From Desulfovibrionaceae bacterium (GTDB lineage: Bacteria; Desulfobacterota; Desulfovibrionia; Desulfovibrionales; Desulfovibrionaceae): a stretch of 64,000 nucleotides of DNA. A program made the translations under genes and the position numbers. Below, one piece after another: positions 17,407-26,345 of the stretch (the first letter of the stretch is position 1; each line of letters begins with the position of its first letter). The notes under the pieces are model-generated. The model was given only the letters and a program-made list of their open reading frames with translations, was not told the origin of the DNA and made no database searches. The stretch covers positions 124,001 through 188,000 of the forward strand of contig WSYE01000002.1 in NCBI GenBank assembly GCA_009773665.1, given 5' to 3'.

Positions 17407-18747
17407 TTATTTTTCGTCCTCTTGCCCCAGGCGAAGGATCTTGCGCAGGGTGTCCTTGGTGATGCCGAGTTCCCGGCAGGCGGCGTTGCGGTTGCCCATG
17501 TTGCGTTTCACGGCCTTCACGGCGGCGTGATAGCGCACCTCGTCCATGGTCAACGGGCCGTCCCCTGAAAGCGGGCGGATGGCCGGACGCAGGGTTCGCG
17601 GCAGGTGGTCCACCTGAATGAGCCCGCCGGGGCACAAAATACAGGCGTACTCCAGAATATTCTCAAGCTCCCGGATGTTTCCCGGATAGCCGTAGCGCGT
17701 CAGGATACGCATAACTTCGAGCGTCACGCCCCGGATGTCCTTGCCCAGCGATTGCCGCCTGCGAGCCAGGGCGTGCTCCACCAGCAGGGGTATGTCCTGG
17801 CTGCGCTCCCGCAGGGGCGGCAGGGTCAGCTGCACCACGTTCAGCCGGTAGTAGAGGTCGCCACGGAAGGCCCCCTCATCCACCATGCGGGCCAGATCGC
17901 GGTTGGTGGCCGCAATTACACGCACATCGGCGGGCACGCTCTCCACGCCGCCCAGCGGTTCAAAGACGCGCTCCTGCAGGGCTCGCAGGATCTTGGATTG
18001 CAGGGAGTAGGGCAGATCCCCCACCTCGTCCAGCAGCAGGGTGCCGCCATCGGCCAGTTGGAAGCGCCCCGGCTTGTCCCGGCGGGCGTCGGTGAAGGCC
18101 CCGGCCTTGTAGCCGAACAGCTCGGACTCCATCAGATGCTCAGGCAGCGCGCCGCAGTTCACGGCCACGAACGGCCCGGAGGAGCGCCCGGAGAGCCTGT
18201 GGATGGCCCGCGAGAAGAGCTCCTTGCCGGTGCCCGATTCGCCGAGCAGCAGCACTGTGGAATCGCTTCCAGCGATCTGGGGCAGGATGCGCACCAGCTC
18301 CGACAGGTGGGGGTCTGTGGTGCAGAAGTCGTTGGACGAGGTGCAGCCCACAATGCGCTCCACCGCACTCTCGCCGCTCAAGTCGCGAAGGGTCTCGACC
18401 CCGCCGATGATCCTGCCGTCCTGGTCCTTGAGCGGAGCCGCGCTCACGCTCACCTGGACGGTGACCCCGTCGGGGCGGTGCACGCTCATGATGCGGTGGG
18501 CAATGTGGCGGTCTTCCTGGATGCAGGAGCGCAGCACGCACACGTCCTTGCAGTTGTCGGTGCGGAACAGCTCCCAGCACTTGCGGCCTACGGCCTCGCC
18601 GTGGCTTACGCCGGTGATGAGCTCAGCCGACCTGTTCAGGAAGGTTATGTTCCAGTCCAGATCTATGGTAAAGACGCCATCGGCCACGCTGTCCATGATG
18701 AAGGAGCACATGGACGTGCACGGGAAAGGCCGCTCGAAATTTTTCAT
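17407..18747 (-). CDS. sigma-54-dependent activator with PAS domain
   Basis: A 446-residue enhancer-binding protein. An N-terminal PAS domain (~15-125) is followed by the AAA+ domain (Walker A GESGTGKE 169-176; sigma-54 contact loop GAFTDA 216-221, a variant of GAFTGA; Walker B LLLDE 237-241) and a C-terminal Fis-type helix-turn-helix (~405-446, NRNAACRELGITKDTLRKIL). There is no receiver domain, so the signal is probably sensed by the PAS. That domain has four closely placed cysteines (57, 66, 70, 75) which could bind metal, an Fe-S cluster or a redox signal. It is divergent from the 19012 gene, whose promoter looks sigma-54 dependent, and it is the natural candidate to control it. Confidence 0.92.
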   Translation of the reverse strand: MKNFERPFPCTSMCSFIMDSVADGVFTIDLDWNITFLNRSAELITGVSHGEAVGRKCWELFRTDNCKDVCVLRSCIQEDRHIAHRIMSVHRPDGVTVQVSVSAAPLKDQDGRIIGGVETLRDLSGESAVERIVGCTSSNDFCTTDPHLSELVRILPQIAGSDSTVLLLGESGTGKELFSRAIHRLSGRSSGPFVAVNCGALPEHLMESELFGYKAGAFTDARRDKPGRFQLADGGTLLLDEVGDLPYSLQSKILRALQERVFEPLGGVESVPADVRVIAATNRDLARMVDEGAFRGDLYYRLNVVQLTLPPLRERSQDIPLLVEHALARRRQSLGKDIRGVTLEVMRILTRYGYPGNIRELENILEYACILCPGGLIQVDHLPRTLRPAIRPLSGDGPLTMDEVRYHAAVKAVKRNMGNRNAACRELGITKDTLRKILRLGQEDEK

Positions 18748-18828
18748 ACCGCCCCTTTCAAGGCCCCCCGGACCTCGCGCAGCACGACCCCACTGTGCCC
18801 CCCTAGCCTATCGCGGTCAATCCGATAC

Positions 18829-18845
18829 GGACGATTATTTCGTCC
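18829..18845. promoter_or_regulatory. 6-bp palindrome upstream of activator gene
   Basis: GGACGA-TTATT-TCGTCC is a perfect inverted repeat 82 bases upstream of the activator start codon. It may be an operator for the activator gene or a second upstream site for the divergent promoter. Confidence 0.35.
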
Positions 18846-18874
18846 TGCCCAACAGCCCCCATACCCGGTGAAAT

Positions 18875-18894
18875 TACAATATGCTGATATTGTA
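18875..18894. promoter_or_regulatory. perfect 8-bp palindrome, candidate activator site
   Basis: TACAATAT-GCTG-ATATTGTA is perfectly symmetric and lies 12 bases upstream of the -24 element of the sigma-54 promoter and between the two divergent genes. Fis-type C-termini of sigma-54 activators bind such dyads. The distance (centred near -50) is shorter than the usual -80 to -150, so it may also serve autoregulation. Confidence 0.6.
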
Positions 18895-18906
18895 CATTTT
18901 TTGAGT

Positions 18907-18922
18907 TGGCCCGGTTTGTGCT
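18907..18922 (+). promoter_or_regulatory. sigma-54 (-24/-12) promoter
   Basis: TGGCCCG-GTTT-GTGCT matches the sigma-54 consensus TGGCACG-N4-TTGCW, with the essential GG and GC exactly in register. Transcription would start near 18933, about 80 bases before the ATG of the downstream gene. Confidence 0.8.
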
Positions 18923-19011
18923 CTTTTTTTCACAAGCGGGGCGTGGGCAGCCCCTGAACCCCAACAAGGAGAGCCGGGCGCTCTCCATATATAACGCGAG
19001 GAGGAAGGGAC

Positions 19012-20046
19012 ATGACACTTACACTCACCATCTCGGGACGTCGTTGCGATCTGTCGCTGCATCCCGTGTCTTCCAAGACTGTCGAGCGCATCCAGAGTAT
19101 GGGGCGCAAGTTCTACACAAAGAAGTACATTCACTGGTGGCGCAACGGCAACACCAGCACCTGCGGCATGAAGTTCGACGATGAATGCTCCGTGCGGGTA
19201 AACCTGGGTGGCGAGAACCTCCCCTTTGACTCCGCTGCCATTTCACAGTCCGCAGTGCTGCTGCGCCGCCGCCACTACCTGGAGAGCAAGGCCCGCTATC
19301 TGGCGTTGCTCGGCTATGACGACGAATACTGCAACATGACCTGGACCTGGAGCAACATCACCGAATACGACCCAGCGAAGTTCGACTTCTTCGTGCATCG
19401 CTGGGACCGCATCCTGGGCGAAGAGGACTTCCTGATCCTGGACGACGTGCGCTACGCGAGCGATTTCGCGGACGAACAGGACTGGGGCGGCAGCTGCGGC
19501 TTCAGCCTGGTGGACCCCAGGGTCATCGACCTGGACGAGGTGCGCCGCGAACTTGGCATCGAACCTCCCGCGCCCAAGGCTCCAAAGGCGCGCGCGCCCA
19601 AGAAGGCCGCAGCGCCCGAAGTGACGGCCCAGGCGTCACCCAAGACGGATCCAGCGCAGCACGCCCCCATCGTCGAGGATTTGCAGCCCGCGCCTCCGTG
19701 CGACAACGGCCTGGCCGAGTTGATCATCGGGGTGGACAACCCCAACGCCACAGGCATGCACGGCTGCACCACCTGCAAGAATTCCATCCGGGTGGATCTG
19801 CGCATCGAGGATGATGTGGTGGTCCAGGCAGGCGGATGGGCCGCCGGATGCGACTACAGCAAGCAATGTCTTACCGCCCTGGCCTCGATGCTTCCGGGCA
19901 TGACCGTGTACGACTGTTACACCCTGACCAACGAGGACCTGCACCCGCTGCTGAAGAGGGTCATCAGGAAGCTCGACTGCGACACCTTCACGGTGGGAGC
20001 GCTCAAGCTTGCCCTGCGCGACTGGGAAAAGAGGAACGCCGCCTGA
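19012..20046 (+). CDS. unknown domain fused to IscU/NifU-like scaffold domain
   Basis: A 344-residue protein with three parts: an N-terminal domain I do not recognise (~1-185; rich in Trp, Tyr and acidic residues, Cys at 12, 51, 59, 107, 162), an Ala/Pro/Lys linker (~186-225) and a C-terminal domain (~232-344) resembling IscU/NifU. The three scaffold cysteine positions are recognisable: GCTTC (252/255), AAGC (280) and LDC (323). The ending LDCDTFTVGALKLALRDW aligns well with the IscU C-terminus. The CGD of IscU is CKN here, so the Asp that tunes cluster release is gone. It may bind or carry an Fe-S cluster or metal. The start ATG follows GAGGAGGAAGG, downstream of a sigma-54 promoter. The gene is monocistronic, with terminators after it. 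Confidence 0.7.
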   Translation: MTLTLTISGRRCDLSLHPVSSKTVERIQSMGRKFYTKKYIHWWRNGNTSTCGMKFDDECSVRVNLGGENLPFDSAAISQSAVLLRRRHYLESKARYLALLGYDDEYCNMTWTWSNITEYDPAKFDFFVHRWDRILGEEDFLILDDVRYASDFADEQDWGGSCGFSLVDPRVIDLDEVRRELGIEPPAPKAPKARAPKKAAAPEVTAQASPKTDPAQHAPIVEDLQPAPPCDNGLAELIIGVDNPNATGMHGCTTCKNSIRVDLRIEDDVVVQAGGWAAGCDYSKQCLTALASMLPGMTVYDCYTLTNEDLHPLLKRVIRKLDCDTFTVGALKLALRDWEKRNAA

Positions 20047-20069
20047 TCAGCAACGCAGAACCCAGCATC

Positions 20070-20104
20070 ACGGGCTGAAGGGACCCCACCCCCCTTCAGC
20101 CCGT
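20070..20104 (+). terminator. terminator hairpin after IscU-like gene
   Basis: ACGGGCTGAAGGG (20070-20082) pairs perfectly with CCCTTCAGCCCGT (20092-20104), starting 24 bases after the stop codon. There is no T-run, but the position and 13-bp stem support termination. Confidence 0.65.
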
Positions 20105-20267
20105 CAGGGCAGGAGCGTCCGGCGCGGCGGCAGCACGTTCGAAAGATCTCGCGGCCGCCGCACAGCCCAGGCCGCACTACATCCCGTGCGACCGGTTGGC
20201 GCCAAGAGTACGCCCCCTGCCACTCCGGCAAACGCCGCCCACATGCGCTGCCGGAGTCTCCACGCGC

Positions 20268-20298
20268 AGGCCCCGGACGGATCGTCCGTCCGGGGCCT
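20268..20298. terminator. strong rho-independent terminator
   Basis: A 14-bp perfect stem (AGGCCCCGGACGGA, 20268-20281, with 20285-20298) closed by a 3-base loop and followed on the plus strand by TTCGCTTT. It lies between the convergent IscU-like gene and the ABC permease gene and probably serves both. Confidence 0.8.
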
Positions 20299-20322
20299 TT
20301 CGCTTTGACGGCAAAGAGCCCT

Positions 20323-21489
20323 TCACCCCGACCTCAGCGCCTCCACGATGTTCAGGCGCGACGCCCGCAGCGCGGGCAGAAGCCCGCCGCTCACACCCAT
20401 GAACAGCGCGAAGCCCATGGACCATAGGGCGATCTCGCCGGTCAGGCTAAACTTGAAGGCCAGTTCCGCGAAGGTCTGGAAGTTGGTGGTGGAGAAGGTC
20501 ATGAAGGACAAAAAGGCCGAGAAAAAGAGCCCGGTCGCGCCGCCCAGAAAGCCCAGCAGCAAAGATTCCGCCAGAAACGCCGTCAATATTGCCCGGCGCT
20601 TGAACCCCAGGGCCCGAAGCGTCCCGATCTCGCCGATGCGTGTGGCCACAGCCGAATACATGGTGATCATGGCCCCGAGCATGGCCCCGATGGAGAAGAT
20701 GGCCGTAAGCGAGATGCCCAGTACCCGCAGGAAACGTGACAAAGCCTTGGACTGGTCCTCGTAGTACTGGCGCTCGCGCTTCACCTCGGCCTGAAGCCTT
20801 GGGTCGGATTCGATGTCCGCTCTGTATGCGTCGAAATCATCGTAGTTTTTCAGCTTGGCCACCACCACGGAATAGCTCTGGCGGCGAAACGCCTGCATGA
20901 GCTGCTCCGCTTCGCCCCAGATTTCCGACGCAAAGCCCGTGTTGCCCGCGTCGAACACGCCCACCACGGACCACTCGCGCTGCCCGAAAGTGAGCGTCTG
21001 GCCCAAAGCCACGCCCGCGAACTTGGACAGGACGCTTTGCCCCACCATGATCTCCGTGGAGCCGGGCTCGGGCATGCGCCCGGCCACCAGCTTCACCTGG
21101 GGCCGAAGCTCAAGCGACACCGGGCTCACCCCCCGGATGACCACGTTGGAGGCCGCACCGCTGCTTCGCTTGGCCAGCGAGATGAGGATCACGATCTCGC
21201 GCGCGGCCAGAAGCCGACCCTGCGCGTCCAGGGCCACCTGGGGTTGCGTGGCAGCCACCTGGGCCACTTGGCGCTCCAGGGTGGACTGCACCTCGGTTTC
21301 GGAGCTCTTGCGCATCACCACCACGTTGTCCGGGCTGCCCGTGGAAACCAGCGTCTGACGCAGCCCCTCGGCCAGCATGAGCGTGGCCGTGAACACGAAC
21401 ACCACCAGGGCCATGCCCCCGGCGGTAAGTATCGTGGTGGCCCGCCGGGTGAGCAGGTTGCGCCAGGAATAACTGAGCGGGATGGCCAC
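20323..21489 (-). CDS. FtsX/MacB-type ABC transporter permease (second)
   Basis: A 388-residue membrane subunit of a MacB/LolCE-type exporter. One membrane segment near the N-terminus (~18-40) is followed by a large periplasmic MacB-core domain (~45-260). Three C-terminal membrane helices (~265-385) carry the FtsX pattern, including LGISLTAIFSIGAMLGAMITMYSAVATRIGEIGTLRALGFKRRAIL. It starts with GTG at 21489, 4 bases after the stop of the first permease gene. With the ATPase and the HlyD-type adaptor it forms a four-gene operon that would drive export of a lipid, lipoprotein, peptide or small toxin from the inner membrane. Confidence 0.9.
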   Translation of the reverse strand: MAIPLSYSWRNLLTRRATTILTAGGMALVVFVFTATLMLAEGLRQTLVSTGSPDNVVVMRKSSETEVQSTLERQVAQVAATQPQVALDAQGRLLAAREIVILISLAKRSSGAASNVVIRGVSPVSLELRPQVKLVAGRMPEPGSTEIMVGQSVLSKFAGVALGQTLTFGQREWSVVGVFDAGNTGFASEIWGEAEQLMQAFRRQSYSVVVAKLKNYDDFDAYRADIESDPRLQAEVKRERQYYEDQSKALSRFLRVLGISLTAIFSIGAMLGAMITMYSAVATRIGEIGTLRALGFKRRAILTAFLAESLLLGFLGGATGLFFSAFLSFMTFSTTNFQTFAELAFKFSLTGEIALWSMGFALFMGVSGGLLPALRASRLNIVEALRSG

Positions 21490-21493
21490 GGGT

Positions 21494-22654
21494 TCAGCCT
21501 ACCTTTCGCAACGCCACGGCGATGCGCACCCTGGCCGCATATATGGCCGGATAAATTCCCGACAGGATGCCCACGGCCAGCCCCGCCACCACACCGTACA
21601 TGATCGTCTCGCGAGACACCGCGAACACCGGGAAGAAATCGGTCATGAGGGTGCCGAAGGCCTCGGCGCAGGGCAGGATGAGCACAAGCCCCAGCCCCGC
21701 CCCGGTCAGGCTTATCACCAGGGCCTCGCCCGCGATGAGAAGCGCCACGGTCCGCGCGCTGAAGCCCAGGGTTTTCAGCACAGCGTACTCTCCGGTGCGC
21801 TCCCTGGCGGACATGGCCATGGTGTTGGCCGACACCGCCAGGATGATGAGCACCACCACGAAGCTCACCAGCCGAATGGCCAGGATGATGGCCTCGGACA
21901 TGGATACGAAGCTCATCTGGAAGGCTTTTTCCGTCTCGGTGAGGGTTTCGGCCAAAGAGTTTGCGAACTGGGCGTCCACTGCGCGCGATATCTCAGCGGC
22001 CTTGTTCGGATCGTTTATGCCCACCATGTAGAAGCCCACCTGCCCGGCGCGCGACGGGTAGTTCACGCGCATGGTCTCGTCCAGGTAGGCCCAGTGGAAG
22101 AAGAGCTGGCTCTCGTCCGTGCCGGAGCGCGCCCCCCGGTAGATGGCCCGCACAGTCATCACCCAGTCGCCAGGGAAAATCGTGCCGCGAAGGGTGATGT
22201 TGTCCCCGACTTTCCAGCCGAAGCGCTTGGCCAGCTTGGCCCCCACCAGACAGCCCTTGCGGTCGCGCAGGAAGTCCGAGCGCTGCGCGGGGTCGTCGAG
22301 GACGTATTCCGGATACAGATCCAGCAGGGTTTGCGGTTCGTAGGCGAAGTTGGCGAAGAAGTTCTTCTCGTCGATGTAGATGCCGCCGAACCAGTTGCCC
22401 TGGCACACCAGGGTGACGCCAGGCACGGCGCGGATCTTGTCTTTGTAGGCCATGGGCAGCGAGAACATGAGCGACACGGAACTGCGCGTCACCAGCCGGT
22501 TGGCGGAGCTGGCCTCCACTCCGGCGTACCAGGCGTCGATAACCGTGCGCAAAAGCCCGAATGCCAGGATGGCCACCATGACGCCCAGGATAGTCAGAAA
22601 CGAGCGCAGCCGATGCCGGAAGGCGTTCCTAATGGCCAGCCGGATCAGCAACAC
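21494..22654 (-). CDS. FtsX/MacB-type ABC transporter permease (first)
   Basis: A 386-residue permease of the same family, with the N-terminal helix ([31 protein letters not shown]), a periplasmic domain and three C-terminal helices ([42 protein letters not shown] is typical FtsX). The GTG start at 22654 is preferred: it has GGGGGAG upstream and gives the family N-terminus [10 protein letters not shown]. It lies inside the end of the ATPase gene (26-base overlap), so the two are translationally coupled. Two different permeases imply a heterodimeric, LolCE-like transporter. Confidence 0.88.
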   Translation of the reverse strand: MLLIRLAIRNAFRHRLRSFLTILGVMVAILAFGLLRTVIDAWYAGVEASSANRLVTRSSVSLMFSLPMAYKDKIRAVPGVTLVCQGNWFGGIYIDEKNFFANFAYEPQTLLDLYPEYVLDDPAQRSDFLRDRKGCLVGAKLAKRFGWKVGDNITLRGTIFPGDWVMTVRAIYRGARSGTDESQLFFHWAYLDETMRVNYPSRAGQVGFYMVGINDPNKAAEISRAVDAQFANSLAETLTETEKAFQMSFVSMSEAIILAIRLVSFVVVLIILAVSANTMAMSARERTGEYAVLKTLGFSARTVALLIAGEALVISLTGAGLGLVLILPCAEAFGTLMTDFFPVFAVSRETIMYGVVAGLAVGILSGIYPAIYAARVRIAVALRKVG

Positions 22655-23333
22655 GAGACAGCTCCCCCTTGTCCAGGTTGCGCAGCACGTGGGCCTGCTG
22701 CGCGGCGCGCGGGTCGTGGGTGACCATGATGATGGTCTTTCCCATCTCACTGCTCAGGCGGTCCAGCAGGTTCAGGATGTCCTCGGCGCTGACGCGGTCC
22801 AGGTCGCCGGTGGGTTCGTCGGCCACCAGGATGTCCGGGTCGGTGACGATGGCCCGGGCGATGGCCACGCGCTGCTGCTGCCCGCCGGAGAGCTGGGCCG
22901 GGTAGTGGTCCATGCGGTCGTCAAGCCCTACTGCGGCCAGGGCGGACTCGGCGTGCTCGCGGCGCTCCCGGCGCGTAAGATTCGTGAGCAGAAGCGGCAG
23001 CTCCACGTTCTCCAGGGCGGTCAGCACCGGGATCAGGTTGTAGAACTGGAAGATGAACCCGACGCTTCGGCTGCGCCACTCGGCAAGCTCGGTCTCGTCC
23101 AGCAAAGTGATGTCCTGCCCGTTCACCACGATCTGCCCGGCGTCGGCCCGGTCGATGCCCGCAAGACAGTTCAGCAGCGTGGACTTGCCGGAGCCCGACG
23201 GCCCCATGAGGGCCAGGAACTCTCCGCGCGCAATATCGAAGGAGATGTCCGTCAGCACCGGAATGACCTGCCCGCCGCGCTGGTAGGATTTGGCCAGCCC
23301 GCGAATCTCAATCAGCGTCTCAGGAATGGTCAT
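22629..23333 (-). CDS. LolD/MacB-type ABC transporter ATPase
   Basis: A 234-residue nucleotide-binding subunit. Walker [10 protein letters not shown] (~44-52), Q-loop [24 protein letters not shown] signature [14 protein letters not shown] (~148-161), Walker [13 protein letters not shown] (~168-179) and the H-loop MVTHDPRAA are all intact. The insertion and spacing pattern is that of LolD/MacB/FtsE ATPases. The start overlaps the end of the upstream adaptor gene (ATGA-type overlap at 23330-23333). It powers the two FtsX-type permeases encoded downstream. Confidence 0.95.
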   Translation of the reverse strand: MTIPETLIEIRGLAKSYQRGGQVIPVLTDISFDIARGEFLALMGPSGSGKSTLLNCLAGIDRADAGQIVVNGQDITLLDETELAEWRSRSVGFIFQFYNLIPVLTALENVELPLLLTNLTRRERREHAESALAAVGLDDRMDHYPAQLSGGQQQRVAIARAIVTDPDILVADEPTGDLDRVSAEDILNLLDRLSSEMGKTIIMVTHDPRAAQQAHVLRNLDKGELSRVADPAGH

Positions 23334-24535
23334 TTGCCTGCCGCCGACACAGCTCCGCCGTCCGTGAGGGAATCCGGCGGCGAGATCACCACGCGTTCGC
23401 CGGGCTTCAGCCCTTCAACAATCTCCAACATATCCCCAAGCGCCTGTCCGGTCTTTACCGGGGTCAGCCGGGCCACGCCTGCGTCCACCAGGAACACGGC
23501 CTTTCCGCCGCTGCGCTCGACTATGGCCTTTACAGGCACGGCCAGCCTGGGGGCGCGCTCCCCAGGCGTGGGCGCGCGTTCCAGAAAGGCCACTTTGGCG
23601 CTCATCTGGGGCAATACGCGCGGGTCCAGCTTGTCGAAACGAACCTTGACCATCACCGTGGCCTTGGTCTTGTCCGCCGTGGGCACGATCATGTGCACGT
23701 AGCCGGGGAAGCGCTCCTCGCCGTAGGCGTCCAGCATGATCTCAACGGGCTGGCCCTGGCGGATTTTGGAGAGGTTGGATTCGGACACGTCGGCCTCGAT
23801 CTGAAGCGAACCAAGGTCCGCGATGGTCACCACCGAGGCCTTGGCCGTGCTGGACGCGCCAATGGGGGTTACGATGTCGCCCACGTCCGCGCTCTTGGTG
23901 AGCACCACGGCGTCGAACGGCGCACGCAGCACGGTGTATTCCTTGTTGGCGCGGGCCAGCTCCAGGGCGGCCTTGCGCCCTTCCAGCACGCGCACGGCGT
24001 TCTCGTGGGCGGCCTGGGCCTTGCGGTAGCGGGCCACGGCCTGGTCGAACTCGGAGCGGGCCACCACAGCGCGCTTTTCCAACTGGGCGAAGCGGTCGTG
24101 GTTCAGCTTCGCGTCTACCAGTTCGGCGTTGTCCTGGTCCACGCGGAAGCGCGCCGCAGCCAGGTCAGCCTCGGCCTGCTTGAGCGAAGCGTTCACGTCG
24201 TCGCTCTCCAGGCGCGCCAGCACGTCGCCTTGCTTCACGCGGCTGCCTTCCTCCACGCCCAGCCACACCAGCCTGCTGGTCACCTTGGAAGCCAGTGCGG
24301 CCTTGCGGTCGGCCACGGCGTAGCCCGTGGCGTTCACCAGAGTCAGCGCGCGCGTGGGATGAACCATCACCGCAGGGCTCGTTTCCACCTCGTGCTTACG
24401 GGGCATCAGCAGGACCCCCCCGGCCAGAACGATGGCGGTCAGAATGAACCACAGCCACTTGCGGGACCGCTTCCGGACGCCAGTTGCGCCCTGTCCGGAC
24501 CGGTCAATTCGTAATTTTTCGAGATCTTGTTTCAT
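23330..24535 (-). CDS. HlyD/MacA-type periplasmic adaptor
   Basis: A 401-residue membrane-fusion protein of the MacA/RND type. An N-terminal membrane anchor (~26-45, WLWFILTAIVLAGGVLLM) is followed by a biotinyl-lipoyl-like half (VTSRLVWLGVEEGSRVKQGDVLARLES), a long alpha-helical hairpin (~100-190), the second lipoyl half (YTVLRAPFDAVVLTKSADVGDIVTP) and beta-barrel/membrane-proximal domains. The family start MKQDLEKLRIDR at 24535 is preferred over ATG at 24550; neither has a strong ribosome site. As first gene of the operon it should link the ABC permeases to an outer-membrane channel, which is not encoded here. Confidence 0.88.
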   Translation of the reverse strand: MKQDLEKLRIDRSGQGATGVRKRSRKWLWFILTAIVLAGGVLLMPRKHEVETSPAVMVHPTRALTLVNATGYAVADRKAALASKVTSRLVWLGVEEGSRVKQGDVLARLESDDVNASLKQAEADLAAARFRVDQDNAELVDAKLNHDRFAQLEKRAVVARSEFDQAVARYRKAQAAHENAVRVLEGRKAALELARANKEYTVLRAPFDAVVLTKSADVGDIVTPIGASSTAKASVVTIADLGSLQIEADVSESNLSKIRQGQPVEIMLDAYGEERFPGYVHMIVPTADKTKATVMVKVRFDKLDPRVLPQMSAKVAFLERAPTPGERAPRLAVPVKAIVERSGGKAVFLVDAGVARLTPVKTGQALGDMLEIVEGLKPGERVVISPPDSLTDGGAVSAAGK

Positions 24536-24642
24536 AGCGAGGCGAACCATAGCCTAGCCAGCACCCCTGGTCATCAGCAAATTCCGTCATGCAGATGCCC
24601 TGGACAAGATGCAAGCGTTGGCATAAAAAAGTGACTATCATC

Positions 24643-25464
24643 ATGCCCACCGAACCAGCCAGCACCGCGAGCCAGGCCGTACGCGGGGTCTTTGCCACCG
24701 AGACAACCACCTCGGTCGGCTTTGGAGCCACCAAACGCCGGGTTAAGCAGACCGTCTACGTCTATGCCGAGGAAGCTGAAGACGGCATGATGGCCTGCCG
24801 CAGCCTGAGTTCCGAATTCATTCCCCAGGGCAACAAGCGCATGGTTTCGCGCGAGGAGCTGCTCAAATCGTTCGTTCCCGCCCCACATATATACCTGAGC
24901 AAGGTGCTGCCCGCCATGGCCGCCCTGGAACAGGCCGTGGATTCGGCCGAGCGCTGCCGCAAGGAAGGCCATCTCTTCAGCGCTGAATTCGAATTCAAAC
25001 ACTCGCTGCGCCTGGACGAGAACCACATCCGAGCCTCTTTCGGCCTGGGACTGACCTATCTAGACCGTGGTGATCCTGACAACGCCCACATCGTGTTCCG
25101 CAAGCTCTCCAGGTTGGAGGGTCTCAGCAACCCGGACTACAAGCACCTTTTCAACGAGTTCGGCATCAAGCTGCGCAGAAACGGCATGTACCCCCAGGCC
25201 CTGGGGCACTACGGCAAGGCCCTGCGCCTGAGCCCTGACGATGAACATCTGCTCTACAACCTGGCCCGCGCGCTCTTTGAGAAGGGAAGGCTGAGAGCGG
25301 CCCTGCGTTTTCTGGACAAGGCCCTGACCATCAGCCCAAACTTTCCGGAAGCCCTTGAGTTCCGGCGGCGTATAACCGACATGCTCACCATGACCATCAT
25401 CGACGACACGGAGCTTTCATCAGGCAGTGCCAGCCCCAAAGGCACCTCACCGGAGAAGCCATGA
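24643..25464 (+). CDS. tetratricopeptide repeat protein
   Basis: A 273-residue protein (291 if started at ATG 24589). The N-terminal ~80 residues are unrecognised (VYVYAEEAEDGMMACRSLSSEFIPQGNKRMVSREELL). From about residue 100 there are three or four TPR units, for example FEFKHSLRLDENHIRASFGLGLTYLDRGDPDNAHIVF, NGMYPQALGHYGKALRLSPDDEHLLYNLARALFEKGRLRAALRFLDKALTISPNF. It probably acts as a protein-binding scaffold. It overlaps the next gene by four bases (ATGA at 25461) and begins a three-gene operon with a CheX/MshEN-like protein and a lipoprotein. The start is uncertain because neither ATG has a good ribosome site. Confidence 0.85.
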   Translation: MPTEPASTASQAVRGVFATETTTSVGFGATKRRVKQTVYVYAEEAEDGMMACRSLSSEFIPQGNKRMVSREELLKSFVPAPHIYLSKVLPAMAALEQAVDSAERCRKEGHLFSAEFEFKHSLRLDENHIRASFGLGLTYLDRGDPDNAHIVFRKLSRLEGLSNPDYKHLFNEFGIKLRRNGMYPQALGHYGKALRLSPDDEHLLYNLARALFEKGRLRAALRFLDKALTISPNFPEALEFRRRITDMLTMTIIDDTELSSGSASPKGTSPEKP

Positions 25465-26345
25465 GCTTTCAGTTTCTCGGCCACTACCTGCTTGGGCGCG
25501 GCGTGGTCACCCAGGCCCAGATCGACGAGGCGGCAGCCTATCAGGCCGAAGCCAACCGCCGTCTGGGCGACTTGGCCGTGGAAGGCGGCCTGCTCACCCA
25601 GACTCAGGTGGACGAAATACTCGAACGCCAGCGCGAGACGGACTTGAACTTCGGCACGCTGGCGGTTTCCCTTGGATTCGTCAGAAGGCGCGACCTGGAC
25701 GCCCTGCTCTTCCGCCAGCAGGTACACCTGGTACACCTGGGCGAGGCGCTTTTGACCCTCGGGCACCTGACGGTCCGCCAATTCTGCGACTACCTGAACG
25801 ATTACGCCGCACTGGAACGCGCCCGCAAGGACGCCCTGACCCGACTGTTCGAAGGGCACTGCGCCCGCGAGGCCCTGAGATCCCTGGTGGACACTCTGGA
25901 GCGCGCCTTCCTGCGCTTCGCCCATTGCCCCCTGAAGGCCCAGGCCTACCTGGACGACCTGGCTATGGAAGCCCTGCCCCTGCACCACACCATGGAAATC
26001 CCCCTCAATTCAGCCTCATCCATGCGCTTCACCCTGCACATCGGGCGCGACATGCTCGACGCAATTGGCACGGCATGCAGGCGCGACGGCGAATCCGGAG
26101 GCACTCCGGAGGAGGCGCTGGCAGAGGTCCTGGACATCCTGGACATCATCAGCATCTACCTGTGTTCGAGCATCAAGCCACACGAGCTTCCCACTCCGGA
26201 CTGTTCGTCGGGTATCCCCGACCCCAGCGGGAAGGGCGAGCTCCACGAGGGCTGCCTGCGCCTTCAGCTGGCTTGTCCCGTGGCCTGCGTCGGCCTTACC
26301 GTGGCGCTGGTCACCAACCGCGACAACCCGAAGGAGTCCGCATGA
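25461..26345 (+). CDS. MshEN-type N-domain plus CheX-like C-domain protein
   Basis: A 294-residue protein. The N-terminal half (~4-105) has two helical repeats of the kind LGHYLLGRGVVTQAQIDEAAAYQAEANRRLGDLAVEGGLLTQTQVDEIL, the pattern of the GspE/MshE N-terminal domain, which can bind cyclic di-GMP. The C-terminal part (~125-294) resembles the CheX phosphatase-like fold (APLNSASSMRF-like strand, EEALAEVLDILDIISIYLC helix), but the catalytic E...N pair is not obvious, so this is a tentative match. It overlaps both neighbours by ATGA and is probably translated at equal level. A signalling role is inferred. Confidence 0.6.
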   Translation: MSFQFLGHYLLGRGVVTQAQIDEAAAYQAEANRRLGDLAVEGGLLTQTQVDEILERQRETDLNFGTLAVSLGFVRRRDLDALLFRQQVHLVHLGEALLTLGHLTVRQFCDYLNDYAALERARKDALTRLFEGHCAREALRSLVDTLERAFLRFAHCPLKAQAYLDDLAMEALPLHHTMEIPLNSASSMRFTLHIGRDMLDAIGTACRRDGESGGTPEEALAEVLDILDIISIYLCSSIKPHELPTPDCSSGIPDPSGKGELHEGCLRLQLACPVACVGLTVALVTNRDNPKESA

